Assembly (NCBI GenBank): GCA_034769895.1 | Contig: JAWRYS010001461.1 | Coordinates: 62,001-126,000 of the forward strand | DNA: 64,000 bases | Source: Magicicada septendecula | Lineage: Eukaryota; Arthropoda; Insecta; Hemiptera; Cicadidae | Reading direction: 5' to 3' | Shown here: one piece after another, positions 21,618 through 33,704 of the stretch | How the letters are laid out: each line of letters starts with the position of its first letter | Position numbering within the stretch: the stretch's first letter is position 1 | Notes under the pieces: generated by a model | What the model saw: the letters and a program-made list of their open reading frames with translations, nothing else | Database searches by the model: none | What the model was told of the DNA's origin: nothing | Position numbers and translations under genes: made by a program

Positions 21618-22636
21618 GTAATGGGACGAGTACGAGCATCTCGTTATTTTCACACAATGTAAGCCTATTCGTTGCTATGAACGGGTATGTTCCCCTGTCT
21701 TTACTCTCTTAGGTCGTTTTAATTTACTTAATTATTTAAATATCTGAGATATTTGGAGTTGTGGGATATATTGATGTAATTAATTAATATTAACTTAGCT
21801 CTCTAAAAAATATCAGTGTTAGTGTACTTGAAATTTAACTAATTAATGTGTTATTCTGTAATTTCGTTCAACCCTATTATACCTTGAAGAGAATTATGTA
21901 TAATTTTGTATTTTTACGCTCTCTCTTTGGTGTCGGAGAATTCCGCTATAAGCGCTGTAGTACCGGAGCAACAAAACTTAGAGGTTATTTCACTGTTTAT
22001 GTTAACCAATTATTCTATACTTAGTCAGTTACTTTTTTATTCCCAACTCATTAAATCATACTCCAAATGACAAGATTTTGCAACTATATAAAGTTTCTTT
22101 ATTTGTTTACTTCTTTAACATTGAATAAGATATGTTCTAACTGACATACACGTGGGCTATAGATTACGTGAATCGATTATTGATTAGTCCGATCCTTTAT
22201 TTAGATTCAGTTATATAGTGTGTTTTAATCTGTAATTAACTTAATTCAGGGTGTGAAGGTTCTTGTAACTGTGGGGAAGATTAAAAATACATGGATAAGA
22301 ATGCAAGATTTACAAATTTGAAGTGTTGTGTAGTTAATATGATTGATATAATAATAATTTACCAGACTAGAACGAAGCAAATCGTGTAGGTGGTTGATTG
22401 ATAAATTTACTGTTCTGGACGATTATACTGTACAATATTCTTTCTTCGGTTTAATAAAATGGGATTCTTGTCCTGTCCACCTCGGAAATACAGCTCTCTG
22501 GATTGATTTACAGCCCGATTGATGCTTCTTCTGCAATTCCTGGATCCAAGTACGTTCTTCTCTCGGTTGAAGCAATTCGTGATGTTCCGTGTATTTGAAA
22601 GGTTATAAGTTCTCGTGTAGTGTATTATTATTAGTT

Positions 22637-25600
22637 GTGATACACAGGCCCGTATTTTGGATGTATAGCGCCCCTGTGCAGTCATTAATTTTACGCCCCC
22701 TATTCCCTGAGCTAAACTTCAGTGTCGCTATTCGTTTACAGACTATGGACAATAAATTGTTTAATTACTTACTTCAATTTTAAACTGTATTATAGACAGT
22801 ATTTAAACTTAACTGAATACATAATATATGAAACAAAGGTGCAAGTTAAACATTTATACATTATTCTGAAGACGATATATGGTAAACACATAGAAAATAA
22901 TCACTACAGTTTAATAACCTCGTTAAAAATATCACTGAAACATCCAATTTGGTCAGTCAAACGTATATGGTAGAAACACTGCAATTTGATACTAACCATT
23001 TTGTGAAACTTACCGAACTTAGAGAAATAACTTTCTTCTGACTTTTGCATTTGCAAATGCATTTATCACTTCCTCAAAATCCAGACTGACAGTGATGTCT
23101 GATTCTATGGCGAGCACTCCAAGACTGACCAGTCGTTCTTGATTCTGTGCTGTCCGTAGATAGTTCTTGATTCGATTTGAAACTGAAAATGACCTTTCAG
23201 CAGAACAGTTTGTTGCTGGAGTACAGTTGTAGATCTTGAGTGCAGTGTACACATTTGGGTAGACATCACTAATTTTCTTCGAAGCCAACATTCTGCAGAG
23301 AAATGGAAGAGACGATAATTTGTTACCATCTTCTGTCTTCATAGATAACAGATAGCTTTTCAAATGGATGCATTCTTCACCAAAGCTGCTTTCTATGTTG
23401 GAATCATAAATGGCTCGAAGTTTCTCTGCAGCATCATAAATTTGAGGAGCTTCTAGTTTGGTGATATTTGAGAGAAATTAAAATATTAAATTATATTCTT
23501 TGTAGACATTAACTCTCTTCTGTAACTCAGTCTGGAGAGTTTGTATGATCTTGGAATATGAAATTTCCATTCGTCTCCAGATCTTGTCATGTTCCAAGTC
23601 ATCTGATCTTAGTTCTTCTTCAGGACTTTCTGGTTCCGCTTCTCATTCAGATGATTCATCAAAAAATCGCCTACGTTTAATTTGACGTTTGGGTCTTGAA
23701 ATCTCAACAGCTGAAGAAGAAGGAACTGATTCCAGACTCCTGATCTGATTAAGTTTCTTTTCAGCTGAATCTCTGTGATTGGGGAAACAGGTCTGAAGCT
23801 TAAATATATTAGCATAAACAGGTAGTGAATGTTAAATACACTGTAAGAGAGTAGTACATTTCAATAACAGTGGAAATGTCCATTTCCTGAGCTTGCAATT
23901 TTTTCATGACTTTGCCAAATTGTTGAAGAATAGAACCCCACACTGATGTCATGAATGCTACCTCAATGCTATTTAATTTCCTAAGAAGACCCTCAGCTTC
24001 ACATCTACCTTTACCCGTTTAATTTTCTGACATTGTTCTTAATGCAGAAACCACTGCTTTCCAATCTGCATCCAAGCTCTTGCAAGCATCCTCACGTGCA
24101 CACCATCGAGTTGTTGACAATGATTTCAATGTCATGGTTACAGAATCAAAAATTGTTTCCAAGATATTCCATCTCCCTGTAGACTCTGCGAAGTAATTAT
24201 ATAAACTTTGCAATAACTCAAAAAACCGTACTGCAGCAACACAGCATTTCACTGCTTGTGAACCAACTAGATTCAGTGAGTGAGCTGCACATGGAATGAA
24301 GAAAACAAGAGGATTTGTTTCCTTGAGTCTTGCTTGCAAGCCAGAATATATTCCAGACATGTTGACCGCATTGTCATATGATTGACCTCTACAGTTATCA
24401 ACTTTCAGACCATGTTGTTCTAAAGAATTCATTAGTGCTTCAAAAAGCTTTTCTCCAGTATGGCCTGTATTTTTTCATAAAACACAGAAATCTTTCAACT
24501 GAGAGCCCACAATCAGTTACATATCTAACAATTACACTTAACTGGTCATTATGAGATAAATCTGGCGTAGAATCTACTATGACAGAAAAATATTTAGAAG
24601 AAATAACTTCATTGCCTATTTTTTCACTCACTGACTTTCCCATAAGATGTATTAATTCTTCATAAGTTGCTGGTGACAAGTATGATGTAGATCCTTTTCC
24701 AGGATTACCGAACCGTGCAATATGGTCAGCCAGAAAAGAATCGTACTCTGCAATTAATTCCAAACACATCATGAAATTTCAATTTTTCACAGAGCCAAAC
24801 TTCTCTTCGTCTCCACGAAATGCTAAACCTCTAGAAGCTAGTTTTTTAACTACAGAAACAACTCTTTTTAGTACATTTCTTCAATATGTAACTTCATGTT
24901 CATGTTGGCTGAGCAATCTTTTGTCAATTCTGTTCATCTCATTTCCTCTACTTTTCAATTTTAACAAGCAGTCTCTGTGAGAAGCAGAAATTTCATGTTC
25001 GGCTATTCTTATGCCAGCATGGCTCCAATCATTGAAACCAGATGTTGCAAACTGAGATGTACCACCGAATAATTTGCATGGGGCACAGAACAGTGATCCT
25101 TGGCTGGGAGAATAAACAAGATATTCACGGTTCATAATTTCCCCATTTACTAAAATCCTATGGAATAGTTTCTTGCTGCAAAACCGTTGTGTTCCATCAG
25201 CATATCGCCGCGAGGACTGTGAAACGTCAGCGTCTTTGTTTTGATTAATACAATTTTTTATCAAATAATCCCGAGTGTGGTCAGTGTTTTCCCAATAGAA
25301 TGGATCATTACTAGGAATAGACACTGCAAAATCCACTTCTGTAGAGAGCGTAGCTTGTTCCTGTACTTCGAGATTTTCGACTTCCACATTGTCTTTACTG
25401 TTTTCCACTATAATTTCACCCGAATTTTCAGGCCTACAGTGTTCACTTTTGTTTTCACCACTGAAATATGAGTCCAGTCGAGGTATTTTCTGCAAAATTT
25501 TACTCTCCCTCTGTTTTTCTTCCTCAGCTTTCTTGCGATATGCAGCACCACTTAACCTAGATCGCCCATCCATACCGTCCCTAAGCTATTATATCTTAAC

Positions 25601-26057
25601 GGAAAAACCTATAGAAATACTGTTTTGTAGAACATTTAAAACTGAATAATTCACTGTCAACCGTTAAAATACTCGGCGTATCGTATAAAATGCCTTGATT
25701 TTAAAAGTTAATAACAAGTTGGAACCACGTGGAACGATGAAACGCCAACTTAACTCTGAACTAATAACAACATACACACCAAAGAATATGCACACTACTG
25801 CATCCGCGTAGGTGTACGAGCCACGAGCGTCAAGCCAGAGTAATTTCAATATAGGTGCTGCCATCTCGAAGAGAAGTGGTGCACTAATAGTACCATACTA
25901 CTTTAATGCCAGAGCTAGAACGCTAATCTACTTCGGGCTTTATAATGATATGAAGCGATATTTTTTTTTAACCAGCTATATTTTGCCGCCCTCAAAATTT
26001 TGCCGCCCTGTGCACCTGCACATGTTGCACATGCCTAAATACGGCCCTGGTGATACA
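22637..26057 (-). mobile_element. hAT transposon (ZMYM1-like transposase) nested in the LTR of element B
   Basis: Element 22645-26049 (3405 bp). Ends CAGGCCCGTATTTTGG and, reverse complement, CAGGGCCGTATTTAGGC. Flanked by the 8-bp duplication GTGATACA (22637-22644 and 26050-26057). The empty site, a single GTGATACA, is seen at the equivalent place in the other LTR (near 13330), which confirms the insertion. Confidence 0.95.
23019..25573 (-). pseudogene. hAT transposase, zinc finger MYM-type 1-like, broken
   Basis: Segments in order on the minus strand. 25573-24881: start MDGRSRLSGAAYRKKAEEEK, IPRLDSYF, and a TTF-type zinc-finger region with SLFCAPCKLF. 24772-24440: DUF4371-like block with SSKYFSVIVDSTPDLSHNDQ (catalytic Asp within VDSTPD). 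24432-24019: GLKVDNCRGQSYDNAVNMSG, FIPCAAHSLNLVG and STTRWCARED. 23815-23609: a linker piece. 23363-23019: the hAT dimerisation domain, TNCSAERSFSVSNRIKNYLR. Frames change between segments and stops separate them, so it is not expressed whole. The domains are in the normal order. Confidence 0.9.
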
Positions 26058-27347
26058 GTTAACTCTTTCTATTTGGTTTAATATATCATCAATTCCTTTC
26101 GGATATGGGACAATTCAAGTCCTTCCTTGTAGAACCCAGTTATTTATTTTCTACTGTGATTTCATACTATAGTCTTGTTTGGTTAAACTGTACTGGCAAG
26201 ATTCAAGAATATTATCTTTAGTATTTTGTTTATTATACTTGTGTTAAATATTTTAGAATATTCCAATTATATGAGATAGTTACTAGATTTTTAATCTCAT
26301 CACATTCAGATCATAAAAGCAATAATTGAAAATCAACAACTTCTTCATTTCCTGTAGTCCATAGCAACACATGATTTTTCTTCCTTCCACATGTTTTGTA
26401 TATAGTGTTTATTTCATATATTTGTTGTCTATTCCTGATCAATTTGCTATCATATCGGAATATAACTTTACCGATAGTTGGTTTATTATTTTCTACACAT
26501 ATTCTGCTGGTTTTTTGATATGAGCCTGTTTCTTTTATATTTACTACCTTTTCGATATTAAACGTTATCAATTGATATCATGGCATTATGGCATTATCAT
26601 ATTTTGTATAAATTGATATGGTTTATTATATATCATTACTAATTTAATGTTTTTTTCTAGCTCTTCAAACCGTATTCATTAATTATTATTAATTTATGTA
26701 CCTAACCTTTATGTTATGAGTGGTTATATAGTGGTTTTGGCTGTTAGGCCTTTTATTGTAAACGGATCTACCTGTGTTTATAACTGGTAAACATCTATAG
26801 CCCTTTTACATAAATTCATACATATAATCAAATCTTAACTATTAACATTTACATAAACAATTAATTTTTCCATATCTAATGAGAATTTTATCTTGACCTA
26901 TGGATCATATATAAGAAAATTCAAATCTATTAACGCTAACTAGCTGTTTCACACTTCATTCTATGACAGTAATTGAATAATACATCTTGTTTCATTACCT
27001 TTCATTAACTCAACACATAATTGGTATAACACAACATAAACTTTATCATAACATTTGTTGTCACAAAATAATATCTTTTAACTCAAAATCCTTAATTGCT
27101 ATTGCTATAAAGTAAATTATTGTTTCATTTTTGTTTACTTTTCACTGAACATAGATCATTAACTATTATCTAACTTACAGGTTTGCTTATTCTCGTTAAT
27201 TCTACCTTGCATCCTTATTTATCTTTATCTATAATTATAAATGTAATTATTAGATTTTTGTTTTATCATGGGGTTAGATATTGACTTGTTTATTATTCCG
27301 TTAACCTAATTTTTATGTAACATGGATGCCAGCATTTCTGTTGCGTT

Positions 27348-27350
<3 letters not shown>

Positions 27351-27398
<48 letters not shown>
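27351..27398. repeat. (AT)24 tract between elements B and A
   Basis: Pure AT dinucleotide run of 48 bp. It is the only sequence between the end of B (…GCGTTACA) and the start of A (TGTAACG…). Confidence 0.95.
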
Positions 27399-27401
<3 letters not shown>

Positions 27402-29437
27402 AACGTTACATAAAACGGTCCCAATAAATTAAATCATGTAAGAACATAAAGGTCAGAAATGGGTAACCTATAACTAGCTCTAAATTAAAGTATATCACTA
27501 AACATGATAAACAATTCGAGTGATATACGGTGCAAAGTGAGTTATAGTGTACCCATTGAGGTAAAAAATGAAAGTGAAGGTAACTTATTACAGAATTGTG
27601 CTGTAGGTTTGGGAATTATAAAACTATGAGAGTAGACTATAATACTACTAACTGATTCTGTATTTTATTTATTTATTGTAATATTTATATTGTATGGACA
27701 ACCAATTGTTATACCTAAGTTAATGTTATATTTTTTCAAATATTTGTGTTATAATATAAGATAACCCAGGGTTCGTTTTAAAAAACATAAAAAAATTTTA
27801 AATATCAAAGGATAATAAAAAATTAAAATAATACTATGAGGGAAATGGCAACAGGAAGTAGTGCAGTGTAGGAATACTATGAGAGACTAAATAAATAATA
27901 TATATATATAAATTTATTTAAAGATAATAAAATTATCAAATACTTATATACAAGGTCATAAGAAAATGAACAAAAACTTATTATGTAAACCAAATTGATA
28001 AAGAAACCGGAATGGAAAAGAATTATTTTTCGGTAAATAAAATATAAATTTATAATAATTACAAACTGCCTGTATAATAAAAATACTATGGGTTACTAAG
28101 AGTGACGGAAATAACAAGTATTGTTAATAATAATAAATTTGGAAAAAAACCATAGAGTTGACAAAATGATGCTACTACAATTCTAATAAAATAACCTTTC
28201 TGGAACTTTGGAGGAGTGAAAATTAGTACAAAATTAACAAGCAACATGACCTCTATATAATCATCCATTATTTATCAAAATTAAATGGTTATACTCTTTA
28301 AAAAACAGTGAAAGAAAACCTTCTGATGATTCAACCTAGTTTCGCCATAGTTCAAGTTGACGATAGAATATGAGCCAGACGGTAATGAAATTATAACTCA
28401 AGACGGACCTCACCAGAGAAAAAGCTTCATTCCAGTTAGAACCATACGAAGAGAGGTTAAACAAAATAAACATTTTGTTTAATAGTTAACGAAGAAAACG
28501 CATTCCGAATGTTGGTATAGAACACGAAACTAGTCAAATTTAATCACATGTTTTTAAAGTAAACAAACGCACGCTGCTCTCTTACGGACATTCCTGGAAC
28601 TACATACTAAACGAAAAATAAACAAATTTATTTAATATTTTTTCGGTATTTGTAAAGCTTAGTAATTATCCATTTCTGACCATCTCATAACAAAAAGAAC
28701 TTACCCTTAACCCTGGGGAATTATTAAGAATTATATATTAATTGATGTTTTGAAAATAGTGTAAAATTTGGTAAACAAAACCATATATGTTTTTTTCTTT
28801 AGACAATTCCATGTTTACTCGATGAAGTTGATATTATGTTTTATGTAAGGAAAGATCAATTGTGATACTTGTATTTTGGTGGCAGGAAACAAAAAACCAA
28901 TAATATAAATAAATAATATTATTGAAAAATGATATTGAATAATAAAGTGTGTTATATTTTTTGTAGTGGGTAGTTGTAATAGATTTCAGCACAAAAACAG
29001 AAGAGATCAACATCGGATCAGATTCTGCTATAGTGTAGGCTGGTTGAACTAGGCATGGAAACTTGTCTCACAATCAGCTGATTTAAATCACAGCAAACAA
29101 TTTGAAAAATCAGAAATCGTCTAAACCGAGTGTAAATAATTGGTACTTACTCTCTCTTCCTCATAAGGCTGAACAACTTCCCTCCTTGACCCCAAATCAC
29201 ACACTCTCGATTTCTGTTTAGATTGAGTAACATTAAAAAATCCTTTATTTATTTTTTAAAACGTCAGTTATTATAATTCATAAGTGGTGACTGCGGAGAG
29301 GCGGAAACTTTAATATCTCAAACCGCGACGTTACAAGATTGGCGCATAACATTGGGAGCTTAATTAAATAAGACGAACTCCCAATAAGCCACATACAAAG
29401 TTTTCGCTAAAACCTCTACAAAAACCGCGACGTTACA
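27399..29437 (+). repeat. 5' LTR of element A (about 2.04 kb)
   Basis: Starts TGTAACGTTACATAA and ends CGACGTTACA. Its last ~107 bp contain an extra PBS-like unit (TTACAAGATTGGCGCATAAC, TGG at 29340), 102 bp before the PBS that follows the LTR. The small open frame at 28086-28268 recurs in the 3' LTR and is not a gene. Confidence 0.9.
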
Positions 29438-29465
29438 AGATTGGCGCTCAACGTAAAAGGGCTGT
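29340..29465 (+). other. Two successive PBS units of element A, one inside the LTR and one at its end
   Basis: Unit 1 TTGGCGCATAACATTGGGAG is within the LTR; unit 2 TTGGCGCTCAACGTAAAAGG follows the LTR end. Both keep TGG. The block CCGCGACGTTACAAGATTGG precedes both, so the unit arose by duplicating the LTR end plus PBS. The 3' LTR also contains unit 1 (TGG at 37852). Confidence 0.8.
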
Positions 29466-29533
29466 AATTAGAAAAGAATTTTGATATATTTAATAAAAAT
29501 ATATACCAAAAAATCTGATTATCGTCGGCAGTT

Positions 29534-31305
29534 ATGAGAAAACAAGAAATGCATAATACCCGAGGCAAATCGAAGAAGAGGGCAGAAGAAAAGGAGATTG
29601 AAGAAGGTGGACAGGAACAAGAAATAGAGTTAGTCACGGACAGCGAAATGGAACAACCAATGGGTGATAAAGAAGAAACCGAAGTAATCACAGATACGGA
29701 CAAGGAAATAGTTGAAGAGGATGCCCAAGGGGATCAACCAGATAAATCCAACCAAAAAGAAGATATAAGCATACAGGAGATGTTAAGAATTATAATGGAA
29801 GGGAATAACAAGATTCAGGAAGATAATAAGCGAACCAATGAGGAAAATAAAGACAGGAGGAAAAATTTGATAAAATAGATGAGAACTCAAGGAAACAAAA
29901 TGAAACCTTGAGCGAAAAATTTGACAAAATAGATGAGAATTTTAAGAAACAGGAAGAGAACTCTAGGAAGCAAAATGAAACTTTCAGGGATAGTTTAAAA
30001 CAAATTGAGAAAATAAACGAAGAAAATTTAAAACAATTTGAGGGTAAAATGGAGAGTTTCAACAAGGAATTAAGAGAAAATCTAGAGAGTAAAATTGAAC
30101 TGGTCAGTAATACGCTAAGCCAAAGAGTAGATGAATATAAGGAAGAGGCAGAGAAGAAATTAATAGAAACTAACCAAAGATTAGATAAAACTGAAGAGAA
30201 GATGGAACTAATTAAAACAGGAGTCGAGGCACGAATGGAAAAGGAAGAACAGAATAATCAAGTTCGTGTAATGGCCATAAGACAAGAAAACAATGACCAA
30301 TTAGATAGTGTCAAAGGCAGTCTAAACTGTAAATTTTCAGAGTTTCATAAAACAGTAGAGAATGTAAAAAATCAGTGTGATAGCCAAGCAGAGAAATTAG
30401 ATAGTTTGCAACAAATACAAACCAATTTTCAATGTGATGTAGATAGAATAAGTGCTAGATCTGCATGCAGCAGTCCTCATGTTTATCAAGATAGTAAGGA
30501 AAGTGTAAACTTTCGGGATTATCGCAGAAACCCACTTGAATTTTTAGGGAGAGTAGACGAAATTTTGAACAGATCAAAGGAGAATCGATGGAATATGATA
30601 AAAGGTCTATTAGACGAATCGTTCAAAAATATCAATGATAATTGGTGGACAGCAATTAGGAACGAGGTGTGTGATTATGGGGGTTTCGAAACAATGTTCA
30701 AACTTAAGTACTGGTCAGAATCAGTACAAAACATTATTAGGGACGATATCTGTCATGGTAGGTATGACCGTACAGTGGGACAAACACCTACTGCTTACTT
30801 TTTGGGGAAGGTGTGTATAGCAAAGTATTTAGACCCTAAGATACCTGAAGAGTGTCTAGTGACCAAAATGGCGTATCATTTCGAAGAGAAGATCATTAGT
30901 GCCCGCTTAAGTGGACAAATAAAAACTATTGGAGGCATGGAAACGCTACTAGAAAATTATGAACAGGAATCTTATTATAGGAGAAGTAGATGGAGGTCAG
31001 GGAATACCGAGGAGCGGAAGAATGAACCACCAAGAGAGAATCGGCCCAGAGTTAATTATGTGCATGCTAATAACAATTATTTCAATAACAGATATCGAGG
31101 AAGATGGCCTAATAATAATCGACAGAATTACAGACATGATTCTTATCACCGAGACGAAGGTCCACAAAGGAATATGAACGCTGAGTAACCTAGATTCAGA
31201 GAGAGTGATGAAGAAAGGAGACCGATAAGCAATATTCAACATAATAAAAATGTTGAACCAAACAATAATAATGATGGAAATAGGGGAAACGGGTACCAGC
31301 AGTGA
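29534..31305 (+). pseudogene. Element A gag, coiled-coil Gag with frameshift and stop
   Basis: Starts MRKQEMHNTRGKSKKRAEEK, nearly identical to element F. First frame 29534-29878; a 1-base loss near 29860 shifts the reading frame, and the coiled coil (KFDKIDEN…KQEENSRKQNETF) continues in the frame of 29908-31188. The capsid-like core NFRDYRRNPLEFLGRVDE…DNWWTAIRNE…KYWSESVQN lies at about 30505-30730, followed by an Arg/Asn/Tyr-rich tail (RYRGRWPNNNRQNYRHD). A TAA at 31186-31188 is in frame, but the tail continues open for 38 codons to TGA 31303-31305. B has equivalent tail coding there, so the TAA is probably a mutation. No zinc knuckle. Confidence 0.85.
31284..31290 (+). promoter_or_regulatory. 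-1 ribosomal frameshift heptamer G GGA AAC (element A gag-pol)
   Basis: In the gag frame: AGG GGA AAC GGG TAC CAG CAG TGA. A -1 shift on G GGA AAC leads directly into the pol frame (CGG GTA CCA GCA GTG AGA). It occupies the same position relative to the gag stop and pol start as T TTA AAC in element B. Confidence 0.7.
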
Positions 31306-33206
31306 GAAGATGTGATTGCCCGTCACTGCTAGAAACAACAGGGCACAGAATTTACCATACACCCAATTATAATACTAAATTAAATCAACCAATAACCATT
31401 ATCAGAAATAATTTTCTAAAAAATATACAGTCCGAGTTAATGGAAGAAAGAGCAATTAAAGAGTCATCACCAAACAATGACATAGTCTATATACAAATAA
31501 AATTAAATGGAGTGTCAGCAGAGGCCATGATTGATACAGGAGCCAATATTTCAATTATTGATCAATTAGAACTAGATCGTATTACTGAGTTAACTACTGA
31601 GAGAATACCTACTTTACCAATTAACAATTTAACAATTGTTGGTGCTACCGGGAAACAAAATAAAACAATAAAAAAACAAGTGTCTTTGAATGTTACCACT
31701 AATGGAATAGGAATACCTATGGGATTTTTAGTAGCGAAAGGGCTACCGTTTAAGGTGTTAATAGGGTGTGATATGCTACGGCGACACACTGCAATTATAA
31801 ATCTGGCCAGGGGTATAGTAACCTTGAGCACAGAAAATGGTGAGTTAACGGCTGAGATAATTGGTAGCCAAAGTGCCCCTCAGTGTTCGAGCTCATTTTT
31901 TGTTAGGGAGGATAATAGATTAACCCTAGGTAACAATATAGAAGTAATAGAATCAAAGATTTGGCAAGAGAAGATAGAAGAAATAATGGAGTTTCAGAAT
32001 AGGCAGGCACCGGAAATAATTAGTGTAGAACAGAAACAACAACTTATAAAAATTTATAATAAATATAAATCAGTATTCTCAGAATCACCAGGAAAAGCAA
32101 AAAACTTCTTGTGTGAACTAAAGTTCAAGGAAAATGTAAATTTTAATAAACGATCGTACCCTATTGCTCAGGCTTTGAAAGAGGCAGCAAGGAAAGAAAT
32201 TCAAAGAATGATATTAGAAGACATAATTGAAAGAAGTAGTTCTCCATATACCAGCCCATTGGTAGCTATACCGAAGAAAGATGGTCAAGTCAGACTATGT
32301 CTCGATGCTCGGGAGTTGAATAAAATGCTCATTAACGATCGCACGTCTCCAGGTGAGATTGAAGAGATAAAGAAAAAATTCTATGGATGCAAGTACATGA
32401 GTACTTGGGATGCAGTCTGTGGATACTGGCAAATAGAGTTGCACCCTAACAGCAGACAATATGTTGCTTTCATATTCGAAGGACGAAATTATCATTTTAA
32501 GCGTTTGCCTTTTGGATTGGTAAATTCTGTGGCCGTGTTCATCCAGTGCATGGACCAAATTTTAGGTAAGGAAGTTTTAGATTTTACTACCATATATGTG
32601 GATGACATATTAATTACGTCTTGTACTTGGGAGGAGCACTGTAACCGAGTGGAAACAGTGTTACATAAACTTTTGCAACATAATATAACTTTAAAACTGG
32701 ATAAATCTAAATTTATCATACATGAACTACCATTTTTAGGGTTCATTTTATCTGCTACTGGAATTAAACCATCTCCTGAAAAAGTAAAGGCTATTCAAGA
32801 TTTTCCTAAACCAAGAAACTTGAAACAATTACAATCCTTTTTGGGGATATGCAACTATTATAGAAAATTTCAACAGAATTATTCAGAAGTAACAGCTAAA
32901 TTTCAATGTTTACTTTCAAAGAGAAACAAGTGGAAATGGGAAGAAAGTGAAGATAATAATTTCCAGATAGTAAAAAATAAATTTCTTGACAGCATCATGT
33001 TACATCACCCAAATTTTAATAAACGTTTTTTCATAAATTGTGATGCTAGTAACATTAGCCTTGGAAGTGAGCTATATCAGGAAGATGAAGAAGGAAATCA
33101 TGGAGTTATCAGTTTTGCAAGCAGAGTACTGAGTAGTTGTGAGAGAAATTATACAGTAACTGAAAAAGAACTGCTGAGTGTTGTGTTCTCATGTATAAAA
33201 TTTTGA
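31291..33206 (+). pseudogene. Element A Pol: protease, reverse transcriptase, RNase H (truncated)
   Basis: A frame of 634 codons from 31302 (no ATG needed if entered by frameshift). Protease: MIDTGANISIID, DTG at residues 78-80, and a second LIGCDML motif near 153-159. Reverse transcriptase, residues about 318-490: LVAIPKKDGQVRLCLDAREL, STWDAVCGYWQIEL, FKRLPFGLVNS, YVDD at 432-435, LGFILS. RNase H: FFINCDAS (about 577-583) and TEKELL (about 620-625). A TGA at 33204-33206 cuts RNase H; homology goes on in broken frames (GYPVTIRTDHRS; LDWEYIPGKKNVIADRLS) to about 33400. The integrase zinc-binding and DDE core are missing; the text jumps to the integrase C-terminal domain near 33530. Confidence 0.9.
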
Positions 33207-33674
33207 ACATTTATTTTGGGATACCCAGTGACCATCAGAACTGATCACAGATCAATTTCATTTTTAAAAAATTGTAAACTTAACCACGGCAGACTTACTA
33301 GATGGGTATGAATACTCAAGAATATAATTTAGACTGGGAATATATTCCGGGTAAGAAGAATGTAATAGCAGACCGATTATCCCAGATTAACCTCGAAAAA
33401 GGAACTTGTGAAATAGAACCAGAAAGTATTGGAAAAATATATTACATCATTAAGATGGCAAAGAGTTACAAGATATAATTAATAAAATAAAAGTCGATCA
33501 AAAAAGGGATCAAGTAAAAAGGAGAAGATTGGATACATACCAGATGGGAGATAAGGTACTAATCAAAAATAGACAACTACCCAGTTCTATAGAGGGTATT
33601 GCCCGGAAGCTACTGTTACTTTATACTGGCCCTTACCTCATAACCCAGGTGAAGGGGAATAATACTTACGAAAT
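33207..33674 (+). pseudogene. Element A pol remnant: rest of RNase H, then integrase C-terminal (GPY/F) domain
   Basis: After the TGA, RNase H ends with GYPVTIRTDHRS and NVIADRLSQINLEKG. From about 33482 a spacer (KIKVDQKRDQVKRRRLD) leads to YQMGDKVLIKNRQLPSS and LLYTGPYLI, the GPY/F motif of Gypsy integrase C-terminal domains. The roughly 300-residue catalytic part between them is deleted. Confidence 0.8.
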
Positions 33675-33704
33675 TAAAACAATTAAAACCTTGAAAATAA
33701 AACC

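Larger units (their letters stand above)
12255..27350 (-). mobile_element. Element B: Gypsy-type LTR retrotransposon with gag but most of pol missing, carrying two nested insertions
   Basis: In element orientation (minus): 5' LTR 27350-21502, PBS TGGCGCTCAAC at 21498-21488, gag from 21408, pol start at about 16480, AT-rich non-coding 16269-14629, purine tract aggagggggagcata just before the 3' LTR, then 3' LTR 14628-12255. AT repeats flank both ends. A solo LTR (G) interrupts gag and a hAT interrupts the 5' LTR. The two LTR bodies are near-identical by eye, so B inserted recently even though it has almost no pol. Confidence 0.85.
21502..27350 (-). repeat. 5' LTR of element B, interrupted by a hAT
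   Basis: LTR body 21617-22644 and 26058-27350, plus two PBS-like units (21502-21616). One unit more than in the 3' LTR, which accounts for the 62-bp length difference after removing the hAT and its duplication. Followed by (AT)n at 27351. Confidence 0.85.

Noticed and set aside
22407-22685. 92-codon minus frame
   Set aside because: Crosses the hAT insertion point at 22645 and is LTR sequence.
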